A DNA stretch of 64,000 nucleotides from Hemicentrotus pulcherrimus (lineage: Eukaryota > Echinodermata > Echinoidea > Camarodonta > Strongylocentrotidae). Location of the stretch: contig BEXV01000034.1 in NCBI GenBank assembly GCA_003118195.1, positions 111,945 through 175,944 on the forward strand, given 5' to 3'. Positions 45,548 to 57,900 of this stretch are shown here, piece by piece. Every line of letters starts with the position of its first letter. Positions within the stretch are counted from its first letter, which is position 1. The position numbers and the translations under genes are program-made. The notes beneath the pieces are model-generated. The model was not told the origin of the DNA. It did no database searches and saw nothing but the letters and a program-made list of their open reading frames with translations.

Positions 45548-48500
45548 ATGGCAGATTCCGTCTCAGCAGCGTTGCACGAATGCCAGAGTAAGGTTGACTC
45601 AGGAATGAAGTCACTACTCAATGACTTAGATAATACAGTACTTCGTAAATTACAGGTAAATTTACAACGATATTTGATGGTTCTATTGTATTGTCTTCGG
45701 TCCCAAGTGTTGAGTTTGGTGTGTGTCTGGTGTGTGTAGGACTTATTTTCAACAATTTTCTTTGTAGCCGTGCGTTCCAATCAAACTGGCCGAATTTTTG
45801 AGAATTTTTTATTGCCAATATTGGTTTAGTTTGTGGTAATTATTCAGTTTGACTATCTTGAGCTTAAAGTATATTTTGAAAATCAGATGTGTTGATAGAA
45901 TAGGGAGAATGAAACTAATGAAAGCGGCTGAATCCATTTTTTGAATCGCCAACCCTCACTTCAGATCAGACTAGAGTTCTATGAAACATCTAAGAAAATG
46001 CGGGCGATCCTTATTTTTCCGGATGTGGCTGTCTGCGTTTATGAAGACGATCCTTTTTTATGTGGACGATCCTTATTCTCGGACCAGCGCCCCTGCTGAT
46101 AATGTAGATTTAGATCTAGATCTAGAGTAAAGGAGGGAATTTTCGGCCATTTAAGTCTAAAGACACAATCCTATTTTTTGGACCCTTTACTTCCTATTTA
46201 TTATCATTTCTTGTTCAAATCATGAAGCAAATATTATTATTATTTAAACAAAAAAAGAATCCCAGAAAAAAATCATGAATTGCCATGACAATATTCATTT
46301 CAATTTTCACTGTTTCGGAGTCAGTTATCGGCCGCATGTACAAAGTCAACAGGAAGCACGCTTGCGCTGTGTGTTTCCGCGCTAATCTTTAGCACTAGCG
46401 GGCGGAGCAGGTATCCCACGCCGGAGCTCGCCGAGCCGAAAACTAGTACTGCGGTGATCGGAAATTGGAATCTGAATTAGACCGAGATATCGTGCGTGTG
46501 TTGCGGTGTGTGGCTGCATTGATTTGATACATGCGATGAGACACTTTTGAGCTTTTGACTAGCACAAAATTTGGCTCTACATCCGAAAAATACTTGAAAT
46601 AAAGCTCATTTTATAGTACCCATATTTCTTACAGACACTTGAAGATAATTGATTTTTCAGATTCGGGTAGTGGGACCGCCGATTGCATCGCTAAAATGTG
46701 ATATTTTAGGATATATTTTTCATTGCAAATGTGGTTCTTTTAGTGACACTGGCATGGTATGGTATGTGTGGGATATGTGTTATGCTATTATGCGATGTTA
46801 TGCTATTATGCGATGTAATTGAAAGGGATTTTACCATGCATCCAACCAATCGGCCGAAAACTGGAGCTGGTCGATTTCCCCCTCCTTTACTTTAGGCTTA
46901 ATAATTTTTAATTTTACTTTGTCTTTGGCTTAAACTTTTCAATTTTCTAACATCTAACATATTTTACTGTCATTGTTATCATTTTGCAGAAAGAGATGTA
47001 TCTGTGCAGTGCAAGATGCTGTGATCAATCATCAGGAGATCGGCAAGGATGTATACAGAGATGCCAGCAGCCAGCACAACAAACGGAAGAATATGTGCAG
47101 AAAGAATTGACAGATTTCTTAGTAAGAAAGGGTCATTTTATTTTATTTGACTTTTAAAATTGACGCAGAAAATCAGTCTATGTCTGTCTGGATATGGTCC
47201 ACTGAGACCACATCTGGCTTTGCCAAATCCCTCTTTTACATCTCAGGGAAAAAATTAATATTTATTTTTCGGGGGCTACTTTTCAAGCTTGCCTGCATAA
47301 AAATAACTCTAAAATTTGTTTTGCATTGAACTCTATGCAATTTAATGGGGGCTCTTCTGATTTTCGGGGGTTCTTTTGGGCATTTCGGGGGCAAATTCGC
47401 CCTGAGCCCCCGTGTATTTTTTTCACTGCTACATCTTGGAGTTGGAGGAGAGTATCAAGGACAGACATTTAACAAAAAAATACTCCAAACAAACAGATTT
47501 TGATTGTCTTAAAGCCCCTAAAGTGTTGGGTGGCCAACATTTGTTGGCAAAAATTAACTTGAATTGTACAATGATGTGAAAGACTATGACATTTACACAC
47601 TTCTACAAGGATTTCTCAAAACTAATGTGTTTGAAGACGAGTATTGATGACAGAATGCCATATTTGGGTTGACTGTTGTAAGGAGAAAACCTCAAATTTG
47701 ATTAAACGTATTGTTTAATATCTAGGGTAAAAGGTGAATGTGGTAACATATAAACGTGTCCTAAATAGCTTGAAAATCATGTTGGAAAGTTGCAAGCAAA
47801 CTGTCCAAGGAGAAAGGAGAACTGATTCCGATATTTCTTTCTTGCTAAAGTGCACTTGAGGTATTGGAAATTATGTTGAGATGTAATTTAGTTTGTGAAA
47901 TGTTGCATATGATTATTTTCCTAGTTATCTTGATCATTATCTTGATGTCACAAACACTCTTTGACAGCCCACCAAATATATGATAGTGCTTTTAATGGAT
48001 ATCAGTGACTTCAGGGTTAGGATTATCATATTTGAGACATAAAATTATACCACCATCTTTGTTCTATAAATGTAATGCTTCCTGGGAGAAATTTCAATTA
48101 TTTAAACATATTTGTGGCTTACACCCAGTAAATAAGATCGATTGATCGATCTGTATTAAAAAAAATATCAGAAAAAATCTTGGAACCAGCGGGACTTGAA
48201 CCTGCCATCTACATGTACTGCTTGCCAGGCATTTGTTTCTAGTTCATCGGACTGTGCCATGGACCAGTGATGGCCTGGTGGTAGAGTCGCTGCCCGGCAA
48301 GCAGTAGATGGCAGGTTCAAGTCCCGCTGGTTCCAAGATTTTTTCTGACTTGTTTTTCAATACAGATCGATCAATCGATCTTATTTACTGGGTGTAAGCC
48401 ACAAATATGTTTAAATAACATCTTTGTTTTGTTTTCAGGACCGGCTCCAGAGGTGCACCCTCCAGTGTCAAGATGAAGCCAAGGACAAGATCCGAGACCA

Positions 48501-48633
48501 AATGTCGTCTGCCGATGAGGCTAAGGTCCGCAAGAACCTGGAGGGCTGCCTCATCAAGTGCGGTGACAAGCATACCGCCATGTTCCCTGCCCTGAACAAG
48601 CGTTTGACGGACTATGTCAACCATTTATTATGA
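45548..48633 (+). CDS. FAM136A: FAM136A, twin-CX3C mitochondrial protein, complete, 3 coding exons
   Basis: Exons 45548-45655, 46990-47121 and 48439-48633 join in phase 0 to give 144 residues (about 138 in vertebrates). Four CX3C motifs are visible: CSARC and CIQRC in exon 2, CTLQC and CLIKC in exon 3. This is the pattern of DUF842/FAM136A, small helical proteins of the mitochondrial intermembrane space whose cysteines form disulfides. The exact molecular role is poorly known. There is no cleavable presequence, as expected for this import route. The start sits 230 bp from the RPIA start on the other strand. Introns carry a 766-bp TIR element and a palindromic tRNA-like element ending 20 bp before exon 3; a MITE begins about 5 bp after the stop, so the 3' UTR carries it. 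Candidate polyadenylation signals AATAAA lie at 49633, 49853 and 50553. Confidence 0.95.
46126..46891. mobile_element. 766-bp TIR element in FAM136A intron 1
   Basis: AGTAAAGGAGGG at 46126 is mirrored by CCCTCCTTTACT ending at 46891; a second inverted pair, TTTTCGGCC / GGCCGAAAA, lies just inside each end. The interior is CpG-rich near 46330-46500 and contains a tandem TTATGCTATTATGCGATG pair near 46790-46817. There is no coding capacity for a transposase. The target duplication is unclear (CTAG versus TTAG). Confidence 0.72.
48098..48418. mobile_element. 321-bp near-perfect palindromic element built from tRNA-like arms
   Basis: Arms of about 130 bp (48098-48230 and 48285-48418) are inverted copies: TTATTTAAACATATTTGTGG outside, GATCGATTGATCGATC in the middle, and GGAACCAGCGGGACTTGAAC inside. 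The right arm reads as a tRNA-like unit on the plus strand, with TGGTGGTAGAGTCG (A-box-like), CTGC-CCGGCAA-GCAG (anticodon-arm-like) and GGTTCAAGTCC (B-box). The left arm repeats the B-box half on the other strand. It resembles a SINE turned into a foldback element. It ends 20 bp before FAM136A exon 3, next to the polypyrimidine tract. Confidence 0.82.
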
Positions 48634-48637
48634 GATA

Positions 48638-48868
48638 TGGGGGGTGTTTCACAAAGATCCTAAGTTGAACTTATCTCTTAGTTGGACTTATTATTGATTC
48701 AAATAATTCATATTTTCTATTATCAAGGAGATTTCATGTTTTTGATGTGGAATTTATAAAAAGTCTAAAATACTTGATTTTTCTCTTTTGAATATATTTT
48801 ATCTTAAGGCTACACATGGCTCTTCATAAGTTTTAAGTTTGACATAGAATCTTTGTGAAACGGGTCCC
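48638..48868. mobile_element. MITE, GTTTCACAAAG-ended family, in FAM136A 3' UTR
   Basis: GGGGGTGTTTCACAAAGAT at the left is mirrored by ATCTTTGTGAAACGGGTCC at the right, with inner inverted AAGTTGAACTTA/TAAGTTTTAAGTTTGA. It starts about 5 bp after the FAM136A stop codon. Its ends match those of the elements at 62237-62373 and 63357-63650. Confidence 0.75.
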
Positions 48869-48869
48869 G

Positions 48870-51800
48870 GGTGTAGAATAGAGAACATAGTATTCAAAAC
48901 TAAGCTATTCTACTAATATAGCACAGATATAGGGAAGAACAAATTATGTTCATGAAGTATCTTCTTACTCTTTCCTGATAGCTGTGCACTATTCGTCTCT
49001 AATAGAAAATTGTGTCTGTTGAAAGACAGAAGGGTGTTAATGCTGTCAACGTACACCGACCGTATGAGTCGACACCTTTCTGGTTCTAAGCAATGTGACT
49101 TGTGTAGGAAATTGCCTTTTCTAACCTGTTACGTTTCATGTACATTTTTTGGTCATGGCACAACAGTGGCAGGCAACTGGCATATTGATTGCACAAGTTA
49201 CATCATCTGGGACTGGGTCAATAATGTAATTGTCAGAATATATCATGGTAGATCTTTGTTTATGGCATGAGATGTACAGTATTAAAAATTCATCAACTGC
49301 AATACCTCTGCTATATTGTGAAATGCATTTTATCTTTGTTTTGAAGAGAGTTCGACAAAATGACACCAAATAATATGTATAAGTTCATTGGAACTTGGGG
49401 AAACCTAAAACAATTCCATATGACTATTGTATGTTGCCTACATGAATATTGAAAACACTATACAAATGACTTTTTGTCTCTTAAGGTAATTAATGATTAA
49501 CGTATTAAATCATTTTGATTGTATATCATTTACCAGTCAAGAGAATTAAATTTTCTTTTTCCTTCTATAGAAGTTGACTTGATTGATTGGATTATGGCTT
49601 TTGGAATCTTAGTTGTTACTACCGGTAATCAAAATAAAACTGAGTAAATGGGCAGTTATTGATAAATAGGCGAGCTTGTCAACTCGCTGCATCTTGGATA
49701 TAAATCATTGGCGGAGAAAAAAGGTGTTTATGGAGCACATGTACATTAAACCAAAGGTTTTAATTGTGTTTGAATTATTTTGAGGTTTGAATGTAGGATT
49801 GTGGTTACTGTAAATTCTATTTTTTGGATGAAGTCACAGCATTTTGGTGCTGAATAAAAGACATTAAAAAACCTGCATAGGCAGCAATAACAACAAAATA
49901 TCTTCAGTAACAAAAAGCTGCATTGAATGATTATGACTGATGTAACTCCAATAGTCAATGGACTTACTTGCAGCAGATTAATTTTTATTATCCAAAAACT
50001 GGATCCATTATTTTGTTTCTATTGTAATCATGACGATGAACGACTACATTGTATGTATATTTATAGCACTTTCCTTTAAAATTCTATTAAGTTGGTTGAA
50101 TGAGGTGTAAATTTGACACAAGGGAAATCATTTTTTTAAGCTGTAATATATAAAATGATGAATACTGTACTTCTGCTGTGTAGTTTTATCACCGAGTTGC
50201 AAACTCGGGGTTTGGGGTTTTATACATTTTTATGAGAAAAGGGATGAAAATCTTTGGAGATTGTGAGGACTAAGTCCTTTTGTTGCTCCCAGCTGATATA
50301 TGTGACAGTAAAGTTCAATAATTCTAGGGTATAATGATTATAATCAAAAGAAATCACACAATGAATTCCCAAAAGGGTAAAAATTTTGTACTGCCGAGTT
50401 AAAGTAATGAAGTATTGTCTCATCAATGATCAATTTCTTCTTTTGTATTGTTATTCAAATTGTACAAGTCCAACCTTCACTTTTCACACATGTGTGCAGT
50501 GTCAGGCAAGCCACCAAGATACATGTACTAATGATGGCTAATGTAATTGTTCAATAAAAGGATGCTCTATGCAACAATTGTATTATGTTATGACAATATG
50601 ACATTAACAAAAAGAAATACTTCTGACACATGATATAGATTGTATCTTAATGTACATGTTTACTTTATTTCTATGTACATTGTACAATAATAAACTGTAC
50701 ACGCATATTTATCTATACAGAAACTACTCTATGTTCGACCTTTTCTTGCAATGTTCATCCTTAGTTTAAATCTTCTGCACGGTGTTGTACATACGATGCC
50801 AGGAGGGCTGTTATACGTGCATAAAAAGAGAATGCATAAGAAGGAAGGGGGAAGGGATCAAGAAAATATTCTTTGTAGTTGAAATATTGAAATATAAAGT
50901 TAAATAGTATGCAAATGAAATGCAAATGAAATACAAATGTATGCTAGATATATTTGGAGTTGATGCAAGTTCCTAAATATGTTTACAAAATTAACTATTC
51001 TCAATACCCGGTAATATCTATCGATATATGGATGCAAATAGTTTATGAACAATTCTGTAACAAAAGTAACAAAGAAATACAGATGTGTAAGTTATCTAGT
51101 ACTCGATCATAAGAAACAGAAAGGCACATTGAGCGTAAGTTGATAAAAAGAAAAGAAAATCCCTTTAAATTCAGGACAGACTGGATTTAAAAGCAGTAAA
51201 CACACACACACACAAACATTGTTTCGGTCTTTGTTTTTTCATTGCAAAACTGCATGATTCAAAAGAGAAAAGTGTTTACAATGCTTCACTAATCTTAATG
51301 ATAAACATTTCAATGGATTACACATATTATTGAACTCACTTTTAATTCAACCATTAATAATTACCTCACAGAGCCATTTTTGAGCAAACCCAAGGTATTT
51401 TTGTCACATATGTTAGAGATTGGAATTTGACAGCATTCCCAGAGCTTGGATCAGAGGAAATATCAAGTAGAATTACACTTCTGATCTAAATTTATGTTCA
51501 TAATCCAGTATACTTGGTGTATGGGGCACTGAATTTACAATAATACCCTGGACTTTACCCATTGACATTCAAGCCACTTATAAGTGGTAGAAAACGATGG
51601 CAAAAAAAAAATTCTGGAGGTTGATAAGAGAATTTGAGATGGTTTGACACATCATTAAAGTTGGGGGCTGAAAAAAATACATTTTTTCCCATTCCCTATT
51701 TATGCTTTTCCTGATTTCTCCTGGAAAAAAAAAAAGACACACCATATAAAAAACTAAAGAGTACAGACTGAACACAGTATACAATTTTTTCAAACACATA

Positions 51801-52880
51801 ACATGCAACTTCAACATGCATAATTTACAATAAACTACATCATATACATGATCTTAGTATACAAGTACATATTATTTGGTACAATACTCCTATTGCACAT
51901 ACTCTGTTACAATATATCTACTATCTTTCTATAAATTAAGTAGAAGCTCAATAAAGATAAGGATATTCAGTCATAAAATAATTAAAATTATGAATACAGG
52001 AGCTCATATCCCAATAAACTTAGTTGATATGAGGGAAAAGGGGATTTTCCCACCTGTCGGTGACTTGCATAAGAATAATACAAACATCCTGATATACTTT
52101 TGACAGCACTAAATGGAATGCCATTTATGAGTGGAGAGTGTAATGCCTTGTCATTTTATATCGTTTGGTATCATTTCCTCAGAGTAATTATAGCAATTAA
52201 ATAATTTGCTAAGGTGACAATAAATATATGTACTACAAATTACAAAAATCATAAAAGCTATTTCACAAGGCAAGATATACCACATTGTATACCAGACATT
52301 CAGTGAATAATGATAAAATTCAACATGGGCAAATTATCTCCATACAAGAAGTACATTTTGATGATTTTGGATTTTAAGATTAATAACGAAAAATGGCATA
52401 AGTCTGTCATATTGAGACTCATAAATTGTTTGGTTTGCTATCCATACCAATATAAAAAGAATAAATAAATAAACAGTGTGCTTGTGGGAAGTTGCCATAC
52501 AAAATTGAATGAACTCATAGGTATGTTGAGATCAAAAAAATGTTTGGAAATGAAGCAACCTATCAAAACGGGATTTACTGCATAATACAGGCCGATTAAA
52601 GTTGGTGCCTTTTATCTCACTGAGTTTCTTATTGAAACTTCAACATATTTATAAATCAAGCTGATCTCATTGTATGTTTTGCTTAAAAGTTTGATTTATA
52701 AATGAGCAAAGATTTCTATTTAAAGCCAGGACACTAACTTGAAATGCCCTTACCCCTTAACAAAAAGAAGGGGGAGGAAAAAGAGGGGACAATAAAGTTG
52801 TCAGAGAATTCGCAATGTCACAGGAAAAACATGAAATTCGTTTTTGCTTGTCAGAGAATCCTGGGTCCGCCGCTGCCACA
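48870..52880. other. Convergent intergenic region between FAM136A and EXOC4
   Basis: The left part holds the remaining FAM136A 3' UTR up to one of the AATAAA signals (49633, 49853 or 50553). The right part presumably holds the EXOC4 3' UTR on the minus strand. A short (AC)n run is near 51200. No other gene was recognised; the open frames here are short and family-less. Confidence 0.5.
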
Positions 52881-52888
52881 TGTCTGCA

Positions 52889-54374
52889 TTACACAGCTTC
52901 AGTCATAATCTCTTCAAGCTTCTTGAGTCTCTGTCCCACTGATTTCTGATCATAGGCCGGGCTGCTTCGATGAAGAAGGTTGATGATGTTCCTATACTCC
53001 AGCTCCTTAAAAGCAGCTCCTTGCTCTACAACGCTGTTCAAAATGTCCTGAATATTCAAACAAGAATAGAGAAAATATTCTTTTTTGTTGTAATAAATCT
53101 AGAGAAATTTCACAATAAATTTTAAATGCTAATAGGCTAAGGTTCCAGTTTCATTTCTTAACAATATGATTTTGATGCTAAATTCTGAAGGCTCTAAATT
53201 TCTTAGGCTACATAAAGGAGTCACTCGGTTCCTGTAGACAATATGTCAATTTATAACGACATGGCTTCAGAGACTACCACTTCAATTCTGTCCCTCAAGG
53301 AGAAGGAGGAGGAGAAAGTAGACAAAAGTGAGACAAAAAAGAGATAATGATTTCGCACGCATCCTTACAGAAAGGATGACAATGAGGGATGAAATAAAGT
53401 GAGGCGGACAGTAGTGACAAAAATCAAAACGATGTTCATGAGGTCTCAAACATAGATTCATAGTTGAACTTACATCAGTGGTCTTGTACATGAGTTCATA
53501 GTACTGCCTAGCATGGTCCAAATCAGTCTCTCTTGACATGGTGATGTTGGTCAGGTTCTGCTGTAAGATGAAGATGTTCCGGCACCTGCAGAAAAAAAGA
53601 AGATTATATGTCAGTGGATAACTTTGTGCTACAGTAGGAATCCTACAACCAAAGGAATAAAGTTTTCCTGTAATTGCTTTTTCATACTGTATAATAAAGC
53701 ACAAAAATACTTTTTACAATACTGCCAATTCTATAACACAATATGTATGCTACTGAACATGTCAGATTCTCATCCCTCATCAATGAAAGTATCAGTCTCT
53801 CCCTCATCTCACTAATTTTACTATTACTTTGGATTCAAGTGAGCTTGACATACTGCTCAAAGTGTCCAAGGAATCATGCAATGCACCTTTGCAAATCAAA
53901 TTGTTTTTCTAGGCATAAAAACAGGCCAGATTCCAAATTATAGTGCATTTGATCAAATATCAACATGATAATCTAATTAATACTAAATACAACATTACAA
54001 TGTTGATGAGAATATTATTCATATTTTTTAAATGTGAGTCACATAACAAGCTAAAACTTACATCTTCTTGATTCCATTCTCATTGATCCTCTTGATGTAC
54101 TGTGAGCTGTTGATCAGGAGATATGATACAAGATGACCTAGACCTTCAAACACATACCTGAAAGAGAGAAGGAAGGAAAGACAAACGTATCAATAACTTT
54201 AGCAAAATTTGGCATCACGTTCTCTCTTATAATCACTTAACAAATAAACTCAATCTAAATTCTATGAAGAATTTTTAAAAATTTTTGTTTCATTTATTAT
54301 CACATCTACTGAAAAATTCATCATCATCACCACGGTATCCCCATATCACCACCAGTTATATCACCAAGATTATT

Positions 54375-54405
<31 letters not shown>

Positions 54406-54833
54406 CCATCACCATCATCATCATCATCATCATCATCACCATCATTACCACCATCATCATCACCATCATAATCATCATCATCATCATCACCATCATCAAC
54501 ATCATCATCATCATCGTCATCACCACCACCACCACCACCATCATCATCATCACCATCACCATCATCATCACCATCATCATCATCATCACCATCATTATCA
54601 TCATCATCACCACCACCACCACCACCATCATCACCATCATCACCATCATCATCGTCATCACCATCATTATCATCATCATTACCATCACCACCACCATCAT
54701 CACCATCATCACCATCATCACCATCATCATCATCACCATCATAACCATCATCACCATCACCATCACCATCACCATCACCACCACCACCATCATCATCACC
54801 ATCATCATCATCATCACCATCATTATCATCATC

Positions 54834-54867
<34 letters not shown>

Positions 54868-54931
54868 CCATCATCACCATCATCACCATCACCATCATCA
54901 CCATCATCACCATCACCATCATCACCATCAC

Positions 54932-54963
<32 letters not shown>

Positions 54964-57900
54964 CCATCATCACCATCACCATCATCACCATCACCACCAT
55001 CATTTTCATCACATGTCCATTACCATACAACAACAAAACAAACATCACACAAACCACTTACTTAAACTTTGCTGGATGTAGACTGGTGTGTAACGCTTCC
55101 TCCAGACTGGTAAGATCCTTGCTCAGCTTGATCACATTGGGGTCTGGATCCACGCTATCAACACTTGTGAAGAAACTTGACTATAAGCAGGTAGAAACAA
55201 AGAAAGGATTGTAGTATGTAACTATTTCATTTATCTCTGTATTATCTTTTACAAGTTTTCAAATTCATTTTCCCTGTATACACATACCTTTCTAATATCT
55301 CCATTAGCCTCTACTTATCTAATTTTTCTTTATTTCTGCATGTCTTTCAATATATATTTGCTTCTTTTGCAATACCCCATTATTTTCTCTTCTCTCAATT
55401 ACTTTTTCTTCCCACTTTTACATCTTGAACTCTAAAGCAAACAGAGAAAAATGTATAGAAATGTGTAACAAACAAAATTTTCAACCACAAATAATGCATT
55501 GTTGTGCAGTATATGAATACAAAATGAATACAAATGCTAACATAATAGAATTATGACAAGCTATCTGTATCTGATAATCCATGCATGAATAGTTGTAAAT
55601 TCTCACCTGTTTAGTGACTGGCATGAGGAAGAAGAAACAGTGAAGTCTCACTTCCAGATGAAGGACCAACAGACATGTATCAGCTAGATCCTGGAACTCT
55701 TTGGCTAGACCGATGAGGGAATGTAGGAGACTCATATCTACTGGAGGGATTTCCTGCAATACAAACAAAAAATAGAAATAAAGCAATGAAGTTCACATAT
55801 ATTCTTCTTACCTTCACTGTATACATGGTACTTGTACATCATTACCGGTAGTATCGTTGCTTAGGATGAACTTGTTAAATGCGGATTTCAAGCATTTTGT
55901 CTTTGCTGATTAAATAAACAAAAACAACAATTAGTAATCATAATATATTGGCTCATATATAATTTTAACAAGAGCTTAAAGCTTATGATTGTATGTATTT
56001 ACAATAATTTGAGGCAATAATATAGAGATGCCTCTTGAAATATAGACACCCCCCCCCCACACACACACACTAATAATTGAATTTCTTAATCTATGATTAC
56101 ATAAACGTTGTTTCCAATCTTGCCTCTCTCACAATAAAATGCATGATATCTATCGATGTGAATGTTTCTAATAAAAAATAGTAGGTAATTACAAAGTAAG
56201 GCTCTTCTTACCAATGAGACTGATCCAGGGACTGTAAGCGTGTTGAATCCCTGACTGGGTAGGAGACCAGCAAAGTTCCTTACTCGGCATGCAAACCATT
56301 CCTGCAAGAGGTAGAGATGAACAAACAACATTAACAAAAGAATAAGAAAAGGATTATGGTTGTTACCACTGATTCGCATATATTTCTATTACTTTTATCA
56401 ACATTTGTCTCCTTTCCTTGGTCAAGTCCAGCACATAAAAGCAGTCTACCACAACTAACTGACCATAACTTTTGGAGAAGCTGTAGTTAATGCCAAATCA
56501 GAAATTAAGCACATGTGTAAATGAGGCTAATCCCTTGTTGTAATTACTCATTTGAACTGAAAAAGAAATTACATAAAAAAATTACTGCCTGAATGAAAAT
56601 GAACAAAAATCAATAGTATTGTAATTTTTTACCCACTTACCAGACTCTCATGAAGATTAGCAAGTAGTCTAAATGAACCAAGATCAGTCAAGACCTCATG
56701 AGTTTGAAGAAGTTTGTCCCCTAAGTTAGTCACTAGTAATTCTGACTCCTGTTAATAAAGGAAATTGAAAATATGTTTCATTGCTATGGTTATGCCTGTA
56801 ATCTATAATAAAAGCTTTCTGTTAGCACTTAACTATACAACCAAATAAAATTTGAAAAGAATGCAACAAAGTCTGATGTTAAACATAGGAAAAAACCTTT
56901 GTTTGTTGATCATTATTGAAATTGAAATTGATTCGGTTTATTGAAATAAAAGAACATGCAGCTAGGAAGCTGAAATTATTCAATTTACAAAGTCAATATA
57001 CAACATAATAAACGAACAAAATATGAATGACTAAAATGACTAAAATTATGACCGTTATTATCACGATCACAATAGAAATTATGAACATAATTACAAATCA
57101 TCCTCATCATGAGATCATGATCAGATCATGATCTCAATCTGAAACTCAGTCTGAATAATTTGTATCCACAAAATCATAACAGTACTACATTTTCAATCAT
57201 CAATGTCATTACAATCACATGTATCAGTAAGATAAACCCTATTTAACAATGAAGAAGCAATATTTTAGAAAAATCATCAAAAACAGGCTTTCATACATTC
57301 CACAGAATCCACAATTATACTAATCTCTACGATGTTATGTCTTATCTACCTTCTCATTCCTCTCCCTGATGTCTTCGATTGTCTCTGGGACCTGATCGAT
57401 GGAGTCTTTATCAGCCTTTCTCTCCTCCTGGAGGTTGAGCCAGTTAGGAAGGTAGCGTAGACACTGGTTGATACCGGTATCCTTCACCCAGGATGCACTG
57501 AATATTCGCTTGTCTTCTGACTCTGGCTGTACTAAACCTGGGCAATGCAAATCAACAAAATAATAGTGTTGACCGATTGTTTTCTTTCTCAGCTTGGATA
57601 CTATTAGACAGAACGTGCTTGTATTAGTACGCATCAAGAGGATCTACATATCTACAACTTCAAGTTATCAGAGGTGGTAGAGCATAAGCTCAGTCTTGAA
57701 GTCTAACTCAGAACTCGACTCTTTCCACTGAGTCATAAAAGCTCCTCTTTTTTTTAAAGCAATGACCTTTATACCGTGTCTGAAAGGTTGACTGACTGTT
57801 TTGAAACCACAATCCTTTTCCAGCTTACAACTAACTGTTTTGGGCACTTAAAGCCATTACAACCTGAATATAAATAAAGGGTAACAAATTGAAGGAAATT

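Noticed and set aside
48181..48335. Possible tRNA genes in FAM136A intron 2
   Set aside because: A and B boxes are present, but position 33 is not T, the stems do not close, and both units are arms of a palindrome. It is a tRNA-derived repeat.
54285..55214. Very long I/T-rich plus-strand frame and M/V-rich minus-strand frame
   Set aside because: Both are generated by the (ATC/ACC)n tract, where no frame has stops. The real coding exon at 55062-55180 is on the minus strand.
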